Origin: Methylobacterium nodulans ORS 2060
GTDB lineage: Bacteria > Pseudomonadota > Alphaproteobacteria > Rhizobiales > Beijerinckiaceae
NCBI RefSeq assembly: GCF_000022085.1
Contig: NC_011894.1
Location: forward strand, 1,700,501-1,764,500
Direction of reading: 5' to 3'
Length of the DNA: 64,000 bases
Within the stretch, counting starts at the first letter, position 1, and the number at the start of each line of letters is the position of its first letter. The position numbers and the translations under genes are program-made. Positions 1 through 8,178 of this stretch are shown in pieces. The notes under the pieces were generated by a model. The model saw only the letters and a program-made list of their open reading frames with translations. It had not been told where the DNA came from and ran no database searches.

Positions 1-2450
1 GCGCCCTGTTCACCCTCGCGGCCGAGATCCACCGGCGGGTCGAGTTGCAGAAGGCGCGTCTCGGCGCCCTCGACTTCGACGATCTGATCCACAAGACCCT
101 CGACCTGCTGACGCGGGTCGATTCGGCCTGGGTGCTCTACAAGCTCGACCGCGGCATCGACCATGTCCTGATCGACGAGGCGCAGGACACCAATCCGGAG
201 CAATGGGAGATCCTGCGCCGGATCACCGAGGATTTCTGCGCCGGCGCGGGGGCCCGCAGCGGCGAGATGCCCCGCACCCGCTTCGCGGTGGGCGACCCCA
301 AGCAGTCGATCTACAGCTTCCAGGGCGCGGCGCCGGAGGAATTCGAGACCACGCGGCAGGCCTGGCGCAAGGCGGCGCTCGGGGCCGGGCTCACCTTCGA
401 GGATGTCGGGCTCACCCTCTCGTTCCGCTCCGCCAGGGGCGTGCTGCGGGGCGTCGACGCCACCTTCGCGCTGGCGGAGCACTTTCGCGGTCTCTCCTTC
501 GGGGATGAGGCGGTCGGCACCGTGCACGAGACCGTGCGGATCGGCGCGCCGGGGCAGGTCGAGCTGTGGCCGGCGGAGACGCCCTCGCCGGAGCCGGAGC
601 CGGATGCCTGGGTGCAGCCGGTCGATGCCGTCGAGGCCGGCGCGCCCGCGCTCGTCGTAGCGCGGCGGGTCGCCCGGGCGGTGCGGTGCTGGACCACGAC
701 CGGCGACGAGGCCGGCCGGATCTGGCGGCCGGGCGAGATCCTGATCCTGGTGCGCAAGCGCTCGGCGGCCTTCGAGGGCGTGATCCGGGCCCTCAAGGCG
801 GAGGGCGTGCCGGTGGCGGGCCAGGACCGGCTCGACATCGCCGCCCATATCGCCGTGATGGATCTGGTGGCGGCCGGGCGCGCCGCGCTGCTGCCCGAGG
901 ACGACCTCACCCTCGCCACCGCCCTCAAGACGCCGCTCGTCGGGCTCTCCGACGACGACCTCGTGCGCATTGCCGCCCGGCGCGAGGCGTCCGAATCGCT
1001 GGCCAGAGCGCTCGCCCGGCATGCCGAGGCCGGCGATCCGGCGGCGCAGCGGGGCGCCGCCGCGCTCGCGGAATGGCAGGCGCTCGCCCGCGAGACGGGT
1101 CCCTTCGGCTTCTACGCGGAACTGCTCGGGCCGCGGGGCGGCCGGACCCGGCTCGTGGCGCGCCTCGGCGGCGAGGCGGGCGATGCCATCGACGTCTTCC
1201 TCACCGCCGCCGTGCAGGCCGAGCAGGGCACGGATGCGCCCTCGCTCACCGGCTTTCTGGCCCGCTATGCGCCGAGCGGCGGGCGGGATGCGGGCGGCCA
1301 CACGGTCAAGCGCGACCTCGAATCGGTGCGCGACGAGGTTCGCGTGATGACCGTGCACGGCGCCAAGGGCCTGGAGGCGGGCCTCGTCGTGCTGATCGAC
1401 GGCTGCGAGCCGCTCGGCCGCAACGATCCGCCTCTGCTGCCGATGGAGATCGGTGACGGCACAGCCGTCCACGGCGGCACGGTGCCGGTCTGGTCGCCGT
1501 CGAAGGGGCACGATTGTCCGGCCATCGCGGCGGCCCGGGACGCCCTGCACGACCGCGCCCGCCAGGAGCACAACCGCCTGCTCTACGTCGCGATGACCCG
1601 GGCGAAGGACCGCCTCGTCATCGCCCCTTACCGGGGCAGCGACAAGGAGACCCCGGAGGCGTGGTGCGAGATGGTGCGCCGCGGCCTCGTCGAAGCCTTC
1701 GGCGGCGTCGAGCGGACCGAGATGCCCTACGGCCCGGCCGAGACCTGGCGCGAGGGGGCGGCGGTGCCGATGCCGCCCGCCCCGCCCGTTTCCGCCCCCG
1801 CCGCCGAGGCCCTGCCCGACTGGCTTTTTCGGCCGGTCGCCCCCGAGGCCGAGCCGCTGCCGCCGCTGCGCCCCTCGGGTCTCGGCGCCGCCGACGAGCC
1901 GCGCCGCTCGGATGCCCGCTCCAGCGACCCGGCGGCGCGCCGCCGCGGCGTGCTGATCCACGCCCTGCTGGAGCATCTGCCGGCCGTGGCGCCGGAGCGG
2001 CGCGAGACGGCCGCGACGGCCTTCGTGGCGGCGCGGGCGCCGGGCCTCGCCCCGCCGGATCGCGCCGCTATCGTGGCGGCGGTGATGCGCCTTCTTGCCG
2101 ATCCGGACCTCGCCGTGCTGTTCGGCCCCGCCGCCCGAGCCGAGGTGACGCTCGCCGGACGGATCCCGCTGCGCGGCGCCGAATGGCCGGTGCATGGCCG
2201 GGTCGACCGGCTTGCAGTGACGGACGAGGCGGTCTGGCTCTGCGACTTCAAGACCGGGCGACCACCGAGTGAGGATGCCCCGGTGCCCGCCGGGATGGCC
2301 GCGCAGGTCGCGCTCTATGCGGCTCTCCTCGCGCGCATCCATCCGGACCGGGCGGTGATCCCCCTTCTCGTCTGGACCGCAGGGCCGATCATCCGGCGGT
2401 TGAGCGAGGCGGAATGCGCGGCGGCGCTGGACGCAATCGTGCCGGGCTGA
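1..2450 (+). CDS. addA: AddA-type double-strand break repair helicase-nuclease, 3' part
   Basis: C-terminal part of the AddA subunit of the AddAB helicase-nuclease, which resects double-strand breaks for recombination. The frame is open from base 3, so the start lies before the window. UvrD-family motifs appear in order: DEAQDT (motif II, near base 174), VGDPKQSIYSFQGA (motif III, near 289), TVHGAKGLE (motif V, near 1350) and LLYVAMTRAKDRL (motif VI, near 1580). The last 170 residues form a RecB-type nuclease domain with GRVDR (near 2197), DFKTG (near 2244) and a following Q-x-x-x-Y. All expected nuclease motifs are present, so the gene looks functional. In many Hyphomicrobiales addA lies beside trxA; here trxA is 13 kb away on the other strand. 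Confidence 0.95.
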   Translation, partial: ALFTLAAEIHRRVELQKARLGALDFDDLIHKTLDLLTRVDSAWVLYKLDRGIDHVLIDEAQDTNPEQWEILRRITEDFCAGAGARSGEMPRTRFAVGDPKQSIYSFQGAAPEEFETTRQAWRKAALGAGLTFEDVGLTLSFRSARGVLRGVDATFALAEHFRGLSFGDEAVGTVHETVRIGAPGQVELWPAETPSPEPEPDAWVQPVDAVEAGAPALVVARRVARAVRCWTTTGDEAGRIWRPGEILILVRKRSAAFEGVIRALKAEGVPVAGQDRLDIAAHIAVMDLVAAGRAALLPEDDLTLATALKTPLVGLSDDDLVRIAARREASESLARALARHAEAGDPAAQRGAAALAEWQALARETGPFGFYAELLGPRGGRTRLVARLGGEAGDAIDVFLTAAVQAEQGTDAPSLTGFLARYAPSGGRDAGGHTVKRDLESVRDEVRVMTVHGAKGLEAGLVVLIDGCEPLGRNDPPLLPMEIGDGTAVHGGTVPVWSPSKGHDCPAIAAARDALHDRARQEHNRLLYVAMTRAKDRLVIAPYRGSDKETPEAWCEMVRRGLVEAFGGVERTEMPYGPAETWREGAAVPMPPAPPVSAPAAEALPDWLFRPVAPEAEPLPPLRPSGLGAADEPRRSDARSSDPAARRRGVLIHALLEHLPAVAPERRETAATAFVAARAPGLAPPDRAAIVAAVMRLLADPDLAVLFGPAARAEVTLAGRIPLRGAEWPVHGRVDRLAVTDEAVWLCDFKTGRPPSEDAPVPAGMAAQVALYAALLARIHPDRAVIPLLVWTAGPIIRRLSEAECAAALDAIVPG

Positions 2451-2474
2451 TGGCCTCGCCAGTGTGGCAGCACG

Positions 2475-2615
2475 CTACCGTGTCGCGGCGCGGCGGGCAG
2501 CTTCCTCCCGGGCCTTGATCTCCTCGGCCCGGTGCTTGGTGAACTGGAGCGCGACCAGGGCGGCTCCGATGGCGATGAGGGGGAGCCCTAAGGTCGCGAT
2601 GGTCTGAAGGCTCAT
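2475..2615 (-). CDS. small single-pass membrane protein
   Basis: A 46-residue protein not recognised as a named family. Residues 4-23 form one hydrophobic segment, followed by a charged, Ala/Glu/Arg-rich tail (KHRAEEIKAREEAARRA) that probably sits in the cytoplasm as a helix. I chose the ATG at 2615 over an upstream one because it overlaps the stop codon of the preceding minus-strand gene as ATGA, the usual sign of translational coupling. The pair 2612-2998 and 2475-2615 therefore reads as a two-gene operon of small membrane proteins. It converges on addA. Confidence 0.6.
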   Translation of the reverse strand: MSLQTIATLGLPLIAIGAALVALQFTKHRAEEIKAREEAARRAATR

Positions 2616-2998
2616 AGGAGATACCTCAGGAACAGTCGCGCTATCCCATGTAGGATAAAGCCGGTCAGAATCCAAACAAGCGCCCGGACGAGCTGTTCCG
2701 CTTCCGTCGCCTGATTGCCGAGCCCGAGCATCGTGGCGACCCCGCCGCCAACGAGAAAGGCGAGCGCCACCCCATTGATCAGCGTCGCAGTGAGCTTCGT
2801 CTGCTCGTTGTGGATCAGCTTGTCGCGGTCGGATGGCGGTGGCGGCGAGCTTCCGGACGATGGCGGGGGATCGCGGGAGGGGGCATCATCTGGGTCTGCC
2901 GCAGCGGGGAACATGGCCTCCCACAACGATTCCTCCGGCCTCTTGGGGCCATGACCACCTTTCGGCTGAGGACTGGCTGCCATTATCGGTCCGCTCAT
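2612..2998 (-). CDS. small membrane protein with Pro/Ser-rich N-terminus
   Basis: A 128-residue protein of unknown function. The N-terminal half is charged, Pro- and Ser-rich and probably disordered. Two hydrophobic segments follow, around residues 73-92 (NGVALAFLVGGGVATMLGL) and 103-125, ending in an Arg-Leu-Leu tail. A K-L-T-A-T-L stretch precedes the first membrane segment. It overlaps the next small gene by four bases (ATGA), so both are probably co-translated. No enzyme motif is visible. Confidence 0.6.
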   Translation of the reverse strand: MSGPIMAASPQPKGGHGPKRPEESLWEAMFPAAADPDDAPSRDPPPSSGSSPPPPSDRDKLIHNEQTKLTATLINGVALAFLVGGGVATMLGLGNQATEAEQLVRALVWILTGFILHGIARLFLRYLL

Positions 2999-3106
2999 TG
3001 TGGATGAGGGTCATTCCTAATTCTTAAAAGGGGCGGAGGTGCCTGGTCCTGGCACGGGCCGCGGGAGTCCGGTTATGAGAGCCGACGACCCCACGAGGAT
3101 CACCCC

Positions 3107-3307
3107 ATGGCCGACATGCCCTCCGTCGAACCCACCCGCATCGACCCCAAGCTCCTCGAACTCCTCGTCTGCCCGCTGACCAAGGGCCGGCTCGAATACG
3201 ATTCGGCCCGCCAGGAGCTGATCAGCCGCTCCGCCAAGCTCGCCTACCCGATTCGCGACGGCATCCCGATCATGCTGCCGGAGGAGGCCCGCCCGCTCGC
3301 CGACTGA
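3107..3307 (+). CDS. Trm112 / UPF0434 family small protein
   Basis: A 66-residue protein matching the bacterial Trm112-like (UPF0434) family: [17 protein letters not shown] near residue 13, a YDSARQEL strand, then [18 protein letters not shown] at the end. Eukaryotic Trm112 is a zinc-ribbon activator of methyltransferases; the bacterial role is unproven. Only one cysteine (in VCPLTKG) is left, so zinc binding is unlikely here. The ATG at 3107 follows a purine-rich stretch (gaggatcacccc). It stands alone, convergent with priA. Confidence 0.85.
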   Translation: MADMPSVEPTRIDPKLLELLVCPLTKGRLEYDSARQELISRSAKLAYPIRDGIPIMLPEEARPLAD

Positions 3308-3332
3308 CGGCGCGCTGACACGCCGCGCGGGC

Positions 3333-5525
3333 TCACAGGAAGCTCTGCGGGTCGACGTCGATGCCGACCCGTACGCTGCCGCGGGGCTTCGGGCCGCGGG
3401 CGAGCCAGTCGCGCAGGTAGCTCTGGACATCGACCTCGCGCTCGGCCTTGACGAGCAGCCGGAAACGGTGGCGCCCGCGCACGAGGGCGAGCGGTGCCTC
3501 GGCGGGGCCGAGCACCATCACGCCCGGCGGCGGGTTGGCGACCTGCGCCAGCGCCCGGCCATGCGTCTCTGCCGCCTCCCGCTCGGCGGCCGAGACGATC
3601 AGCGCCGCGAGCCGCCCGAAGGGCGGCAGCCCCGCCAGCTCCCGGGCCGCAATCTCCTCCTCGTAGAAGCGCTCGGCGTCGCCCGAGATCAGGGCCGCGA
3701 TCACCGGGTGCTCGGGCTGGTAGGTCTGGACGAGGGCGCGGCCGGGCTTCTCGCCGCGGCCGGCCCGGCCCGTGACCTGCTGCAGGAGCTGGAAGGTGCG
3801 CTCCGCCGCCCGCGGGTCGCCCGAGGCGAGCCCGATATCGGCGTCGAGGACGCCCACCAGCGTCAGATGCGGGAAGTTGTGGCCCTTGGCCACGAGCTGC
3901 GTGCCCACGACGATGTCGCAGCCGCCCTCCGCCACGGTCTGGAGCTCGGCCCGCAGACGCTCGGCCCCGCCCGGGAAGTCGCTGGAGAGCACGATCACGC
4001 GCCGGTCCGGGAAGGTCGCCGCCACCTCCTCGGCGATGCGCTCGACGCCCGGCCCGCAGGCCGTGAGATTGTCGAAGGTGCCGCAGGCCGCGCAAGCCTC
4101 CGGGCGCCGCTCGGCATGCCCGCAATGATGGCAGACGAGCGCCCGGCGGAAGCGGTGCTCCACGAGCCAGGTCGAGCAGTTCGGGCATTGGTAGCGGTGG
4201 CCGCAGGCCCGGCAGAGGGTGAGGGGCGCGTAGCCCCGCCGGTTGAGGAACAGGAGCGCCTGTTCGCCCCGCGCATTGGTCTCCGCGATGGCGGCACTCA
4301 GCGTCGGCGAGAGATAGCGGCCCCGGGGAATCGCCTCGCGGCGCATGTCGATGGGCTGGATCTCGGGCAGGCGCCGCCCGCCGAAGCGCTCGGGCAGCAC
4401 CACCCGGCGGTAGCGGCCCCGGGCGGCGTTGACCCGTGTCTCGATCGAGGGCGTGGCCGAGGCCAGCACGGCCGCGGCGTTCTCCAGCTTCGCGCGGACC
4501 ACCGCCATGTCGCGGGCATGGTAGCAGACGCCGTCCTCCTGCTTGTAGGCGGCCTCGTGCTCCTCGTCGACGACGATGAGGCCGAGCCGCCGGAAGGGCA
4601 GGAACAGGGCCGAGCGGGCGCCGACCACCACCGGGATCTCGCCCGCCGCCACGCCCGCGCGGATCCGCTCGCGCCGCCGCCCGCCGATACCCGAATGCCA
4701 AGCGGCGGGCCGCGCGCCGAAGCGGGCGGCGAAGCGGTCGAGGAATTGGGCGGTGAGCGCGATCTCGGGCATCAGCACGAGGGATTGCACGCCCCGGCGC
4801 ACAGCCTCGGCGACGGCCTCGAAATAGACCTCGGTCTTGCCCGAGCCGGTGACGCCTTCGAGGAGCGTCACGCCGCCATCCCCGGCCGGGCCCCCGTCTC
4901 GCGGCGGCACGGTGAGCGTCGCCACGAGTGCGCGGGCGGCGTCCGCCTGCGGCTCCGAGAGCGTCGCGTGCGGGTGGTCGGGATCCGGCGGCTCGGCGAC
5001 GCGCTCGGGGGCGAGCGCCACCGTCTCCAGGACGCCATCGTCGATCAGCCCGTCCACCACGCTCGCGCTGACGCCGGCCTCCAGGCCGAGCGCCCGCTTG
5101 CCCCGCACCGCCCCGTCCGCGGCCACCGCCAGCACCTTGGCGCGGGCCGGCGTCATCCGGCTCGGCGGCATCCCGGTCGCGCGGACCCCGATGCGGGCGA
5201 CCTCCGTACGGGACCCCTCCTCGGGCAGCCGCAGGGCCATGGCGAGCGCCGAGCCCTTCGGGGCCAAGGTGTAGCGGGCGATCCAGTCCACGAGGCGCCG
5301 CAGCGGGGGCGGCATGCCCTCGTCGGCGATCTTGGCGGTGACCCGCCGCAGATTGCCGCCCGAGGCTCCCTCGCGCAGGGACCAGACCACGCCCACGGTC
5401 TCGCGGGGGCCGAGCGGGATCTGCACCACGTCGCCCTCGGCGAGGTCGAGCCCGGCCGGCACGGCGTAGCTGTAGGCCGTGTCGAGGGCGAGCGGGATCA
5501 GGACGTCGGCGATCGCGGCATTCAT
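3333..5525 (-). CDS. priA: primosomal protein N' (replication restart helicase PriA)
   Basis: 730-residue PriA, the 3'-5' DNA helicase that reloads the replisome at stalled forks; length matches E. coli PriA. Walker A GVTGSGKTE lies near residue 226, the DEEH box (VVDEEHEAAYKQEDG) near 318, ASATPS after it, and VTGRAGRGEKPGRA near 585. The zinc region between about residues 437 and 490 has the four expected Cys pairs (CRACG, CPNC, CHHCG, CAACG). The start was set at 5525, where the protein begins MNAAIADVLIPLALDTAYSY like the family; an open frame continues further upstream but gives only low-complexity Arg/Gly residues. A DUF2293-like gene lies upstream on the same strand. Confidence 0.96.
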   Translation of the reverse strand: MNAAIADVLIPLALDTAYSYAVPAGLDLAEGDVVQIPLGPRETVGVVWSLREGASGGNLRRVTAKIADEGMPPPLRRLVDWIARYTLAPKGSALAMALRLPEEGSRTEVARIGVRATGMPPSRMTPARAKVLAVAADGAVRGKRALGLEAGVSASVVDGLIDDGVLETVALAPERVAEPPDPDHPHATLSEPQADAARALVATLTVPPRDGGPAGDGGVTLLEGVTGSGKTEVYFEAVAEAVRRGVQSLVLMPEIALTAQFLDRFAARFGARPAAWHSGIGGRRRERIRAGVAAGEIPVVVGARSALFLPFRRLGLIVVDEEHEAAYKQEDGVCYHARDMAVVRAKLENAAAVLASATPSIETRVNAARGRYRRVVLPERFGGRRLPEIQPIDMRREAIPRGRYLSPTLSAAIAETNARGEQALLFLNRRGYAPLTLCRACGHRYQCPNCSTWLVEHRFRRALVCHHCGHAERRPEACAACGTFDNLTACGPGVERIAEEVAATFPDRRVIVLSSDFPGGAERLRAELQTVAEGGCDIVVGTQLVAKGHNFPHLTLVGVLDADIGLASGDPRAAERTFQLLQQVTGRAGRGEKPGRALVQTYQPEHPVIAALISGDAERFYEEEIAARELAGLPPFGRLAALIVSAAEREAAETHGRALAQVANPPPGVMVLGPAEAPLALVRGRHRFRLLVKAEREVDVQSYLRDWLARGPKPRGSVRVGIDVDPQSFL

Positions 5526-5593
5526 CGCGCGGGGCAGGGCTTTCGGAGAACGGAACCGGAATATAGGCGAGGCGGCGCCGATTCGCGCCGGGG

Positions 5594-5938
5594 TCAAGCT
5601 TCCTCGGCCTCCTCCCCGATGCGGCGCTTCACGCCCCACTCGCCGAGCACGGCATTGAGGTCGTCGAGGACGAAGTGGCGGGCGCTGTCCTGGTCGTAGC
5701 CCTCGTCGAGCAGCGCATCGTATTCCGTGAAGACGTGGCGGGCATACGCGACCATGCCGAGCCATGCCGCTGTCTCGGGTGCCGCGCCCCGCAATCCCGG
5801 GCTCGCGAGCGCCCGGTCGACGATGGCCTCCGCCTCGAATTCCGGCACGCGCGGCGCCAGGCGGCCCAGCGCCTCTTCGACCATCTCGCGGCGGGTGAGC
5901 CCCCGGTGCGGCGCGGGGCCGCTGCGGCGTGCGGTCAT
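5594..5938 (-). CDS. DUF2293-like conserved protein
   Basis: 114-residue conserved protein of unknown function. The core (LAPRVPEFEAEAIVDRAL, then AWLGMVAYARHVFTEYDALL and DEGYDQDSARHFVLDDLNAVL) looks like the alphaproteobacterial DUF2293 family, recognised by eye. No signal peptide or membrane segment is seen. The ATG at 5938 was preferred to one 120 bases upstream because a GGGGAG ribosome site precedes it and the longer version adds repeat-derived sequence. It lies upstream of priA on the same strand with a 68-base gap, so the two may be co-transcribed. Confidence 0.7.
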   Translation of the reverse strand: MTARRSGPAPHRGLTRREMVEEALGRLAPRVPEFEAEAIVDRALASPGLRGAAPETAAWLGMVAYARHVFTEYDALLDEGYDQDSARHFVLDDLNAVLGEWGVKRRIGEEAEEA

Positions 5939-5993
5939 GCGGGGCTCCCCTGTGTGTGGGCCCCACCGTACCACATCATACCAACGGCCCAAG

Positions 5994-6112
5994 ATGCTGA
6001 CGCATCGGGTCGTTGACCCGTCTCGAATGTTCGGTGCCAAGCCAGAGGCTCTGTGCAAAGGCTTGGCGAAAATTCGAGAACGGAACCAACGGTCACTGGA
6101 AATGACCGTTGG
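5994..6112 (+). repeat. dispersed intergenic repeat R1, copy a, ending in a hairpin
   Basis: About 119 bases closely matching 23634-23750. Shared blocks include ACGCATCGGG, CGAATGTTCGGTGCCAAGCC, AGAGGCT, AGGCTTGGCG and GAACGGAACCA. The copy ends in a perfect 10-bp stem: CCAACGGTCA (6086-6095) with TGACCGTTGG (6103-6112). Copy b keeps the stem with different base pairs. It lies between the DUF2293-like gene and the isochorismatase gene; no ORF in it is credible. Confidence 0.8.
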
Positions 6113-6116
6113 GATC

Positions 6117-6152
6117 AGTTCTCCACCGGCTGCGCTGACCCTGACGGATGAA
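6117..6152 (+). repeat. short dispersed repeat R3, copy 1
   Basis: Contains CCACCGGCTGCGCTGACC followed by CTGACGGATGAAGCCGG. Related copies: 15529-15565 (minus), 29929-29963 (plus) and 51907-51934 (plus, cut off by an IS110 element). Always intergenic. Function unknown. Confidence 0.6.
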
Positions 6153-6372
6153 GCCGGCTGACCGACACTTCCTTCCGTGGCAGCTAACGCCGGCCCTCAT
6201 GCTCTGAGGTGCAGGCGATCGAAGATCGCACAGGCGATCGAAGATCGCGCAGGCTACTCGAAGCACGCCCGAACGCTGGTCCGGAGCTTTGGTGGATGGG
6301 AGCACCGGTCCGGGGTGCGTGCCGGCTGATGCCGGCCAGAGGGCTGGCTTTCGCCGGCCACCTCAGCATGAG

Positions 6373-6411
6373 GAGCGGGGCGGCTTCCACGCAGGTCAGG
6401 TTCTATATTTA
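6373..6411 (-). repeat. dispersed repeat R2, copy 1
   Basis: On the minus strand this reads TAAATATAGAACCTGACC then TGCGTGGAAGCCGCCCCGCTC. It matches 15445-15481 on the plus strand apart from a two-base insertion and a few changes. It begins at the stop codon of the isochorismatase gene, so the TAA of that gene is part of the repeat. Confidence 0.7.
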
Positions 6412-7029
6412 GTCCCGCAGGATGGCGGCTGTCGGCGCGACGACGGCCGAGCGGTCCGCGAGGCCGGCGAGCGCGGCGCGCTGGATCGCCGCGGCGGCGA
6501 TGGGCGCCCCTCCCATCGGGTCGGGCAGGGCGCGGGTCGCCGTGGCATCGCCCGCCACCGTGACGCGCTGGCCGAGATCGAGCCCGGCCCGGGCGGTCGC
6601 GCTCACGCAATTGTGGGTCATGAAGCCGGCGAGCAGCAGGTGAGGGCGCGCCAGCGCCGCGAGGCGGGCTGCGAGGTCGGTGCCCGCGAAGGCGTTCGGG
6701 AGCGTCTTCTCCACGATCGGTTCTCCGGCGGCGGGCGCCGCCTCGGGCAGGATGGCGCCGCCGGGGGCGTTGCGATCGAACAGGCCGCCGGGCCGGCCGC
6801 GATGCGCGACGTGGATCACCGGCGCGCCCGCCTCCCGGACCGCCGCCAGGAGATCGCGCAGGCGGGCGAGCGCCGCGTCGAACCCGTCGAGCGGCAGGCC
6901 GCCGCCCCGGGCATACTCGGCCTGCGCGTCGATGACGACGAGGACGGACTCGGCCATCCGGGCAGGCGTCAGTGGCGCTCCCGCCAGCTGCAGGAGAGTT
7001 TTGGGTTCGGCAGTTCTGGGTTCGCTCAT
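6409..7029 (-). CDS. isochorismatase-family cysteine hydrolase
   Basis: 206-residue cytoplasmic hydrolase of the isochorismatase / nicotinamidase superfamily. The catalytic triad is visible: Asp34 (VLVVIDAQAEY), Lys108 (IVEKTLPNAF) and Cys141 (GFMTHNCVSATAR), with the usual cis-peptide region before the Cys. Substrate cannot be told from sequence. The ATG at 7029 is preferred over the one at 7035 because GGAGG lies six bases before it and directly abuts the other. It is divergent from a LysR regulator gene with 104 bases between them and a palindrome (7104-7119), so LysR control is likely. Confidence 0.88.
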   Translation of the reverse strand: MSEPRTAEPKTLLQLAGAPLTPARMAESVLVVIDAQAEYARGGGLPLDGFDAALARLRDLLAAVREAGAPVIHVAHRGRPGGLFDRNAPGGAILPEAAPAAGEPIVEKTLPNAFAGTDLAARLAALARPHLLLAGFMTHNCVSATARAGLDLGQRVTVAGDATATRALPDPMGGAPIAAAAIQRAALAGLADRSAVVAPTAAILRD

Positions 7030-7103
7030 CGCCATCCTCCGGGGGAGGGCTGCGGGATCGCACGTGCACTCGCGCCGGACTAGCGGCAAAACTCGGGCTG
7101 AAA

Positions 7104-7119
7104 GCTGCATCAATGCAGC
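7104..7119. promoter_or_regulatory. probable LysR-type operator palindrome
   Basis: GCTGCATCAATGCAGC: two 7-base arms around CA, between the divergent isochorismatase and LysR genes, 15 bases before the LysR start. Position and symmetry fit an autoregulatory LysR site; the role is inferred. Confidence 0.5.
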
Positions 7120-7133
7120 CCGCGGAGGACGCG

Positions 7134-8030
7134 ATGGAGAGCTGGGACGCGTGGCAGACGCTGCTCGCGGTGGCGCGGACGGGGCGGCTTGCGGCGGCTG
7201 CGGACCAGCTCGGCATCGACCCGACCACTGCCGGGCGGCGGGTGCGGCGGCTGGAGGCGGATCTCGGCCGGCCGCTCCTCGTCCGCGCCGGCGGCGGGCT
7301 CGTCCCGACCCGGGCCTGCCTCGATCTGATGCCGCGGCTCGAGGCGGCCGAGCGGGCGCTGCGCGGCGTCGGCACCGGCCTCGCCGGGTCCGGCGAGGCG
7401 GGGCGGCCCGCCTGGCGCACGGTCCGGGTCACCGCGGTCGCTTTCCTCTGCGACCACCTGCTGGCGCCTGCCGTCCCGGCGCTCCTCGCCGGTCGGCCCG
7501 CCCTCGGGCTCGACCTGATCGCGGAGGACCGCAACCTCAGCCTCACCCGGCGCGAGGCCGACCTCGCCCTGCGGCTCGGCCCACCCGTGGCCGGCCGCGC
7601 CAGCGCGCGCGAGATCGGCCGGCTCGCCTACGGGGTCTATGCGGCCGCCGGGACGGCGGCACCGGACCGGCTGCCCTGGGCCGCCCTCGACGGGGCGCTC
7701 GGTCACCTGCCGGAGGTGCGCTACGCCGAGCGGGCGGCCGGCCGCGCCGGCCTGCGCCACCGGGCCGCGCGGCTCGAGACCCTCCTGCGCCTGACGCGGG
7801 CCGGCGGGGTGCGCGCCGTGCTGCCCGAGATCATGGCCGCGGGCGATCCGGCCCTGGTCCGCCTCGGGGCCGAGCCCGTGGTGATCCGCCCGGTCTTCCT
7901 GATCGGCCACCCGGAGGATGAGGCGGCGCCGCCCGTGCGCGCCGTGGCAGGCTGGATCGAGGCGCTGTTCGCCCGGATGCCGCCGGACCCTGCACCCGAC
8001 CGGCGAAGCAATCCATCGGATCGGGTATGA
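7134..8030 (+). CDS. LysR-family transcriptional regulator
   Basis: 298-residue LysR-type regulator. Residues 1-60 form the winged helix-turn-helix (WQTLLAVARTGRLAAAADQL, then GIDPTTAGRRVRRLEADLGR); the rest is the periplasmic-binding-protein-like effector domain, with a divergent Arg/Ala-rich sequence. The ATG at 7134 was chosen because GCGGAGGAC precedes it by six bases; the longer open frame adds unrelated residues. It is divergent from the isochorismatase gene, which is its most likely target along with itself. The inducer is unknown. Confidence 0.88.
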   Translation: MESWDAWQTLLAVARTGRLAAAADQLGIDPTTAGRRVRRLEADLGRPLLVRAGGGLVPTRACLDLMPRLEAAERALRGVGTGLAGSGEAGRPAWRTVRVTAVAFLCDHLLAPAVPALLAGRPALGLDLIAEDRNLSLTRREADLALRLGPPVAGRASAREIGRLAYGVYAAAGTAAPDRLPWAALDGALGHLPEVRYAERAAGRAGLRHRAARLETLLRLTRAGGVRAVLPEIMAAGDPALVRLGAEPVVIRPVFLIGHPEDEAAPPVRAVAGWIEALFARMPPDPAPDRRSNPSDRV

Positions 8031-8120
8031 GGCCGCGTCAGCTCACGCGAGGATGTCCGCCTGACGCGTCTGGAGGCGATCATCGATTGGCTCGCCCGGC
8101 CTCCTGTTGCCCGCTCTCCC

Positions 8121-8164
8121 TTTCCCGGGCGCATTCCGCTGGCGCTGCAGTCGTCCGGGAAAGC
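8121..8164 (-). repeat. REP-like palindromic repeat at the right side of IS110 copy 1
   Basis: Read on the minus strand: CTTTCCCGGACGACTGCAGC then GCCAGCGGAATGCGCCCGGG. It matches sequences at 53112-53154, 53239-53277 (inverted) and 63419-63458. The last of these has no IS next to it, so this sequence probably belongs to the insertion target rather than to the element. Confidence 0.6.
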
Positions 8165-8178
8165 ATCTGTGTTTGGCG

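Noticed and set aside
3468..5699. 743-codon open frame on the plus strand opposite priA
   Set aside because: Shadow of priA in very GC-rich DNA. The translation is His/Arg/Gly-rich without motifs, and priA on the other strand is certain.
8031..8134. Possible gene remnant between the LysR gene and IS110 copy 1
   Set aside because: One frame reads TRLEAIIDWLARPPVARSP, but there is no start and no recognisable family; too short to support.
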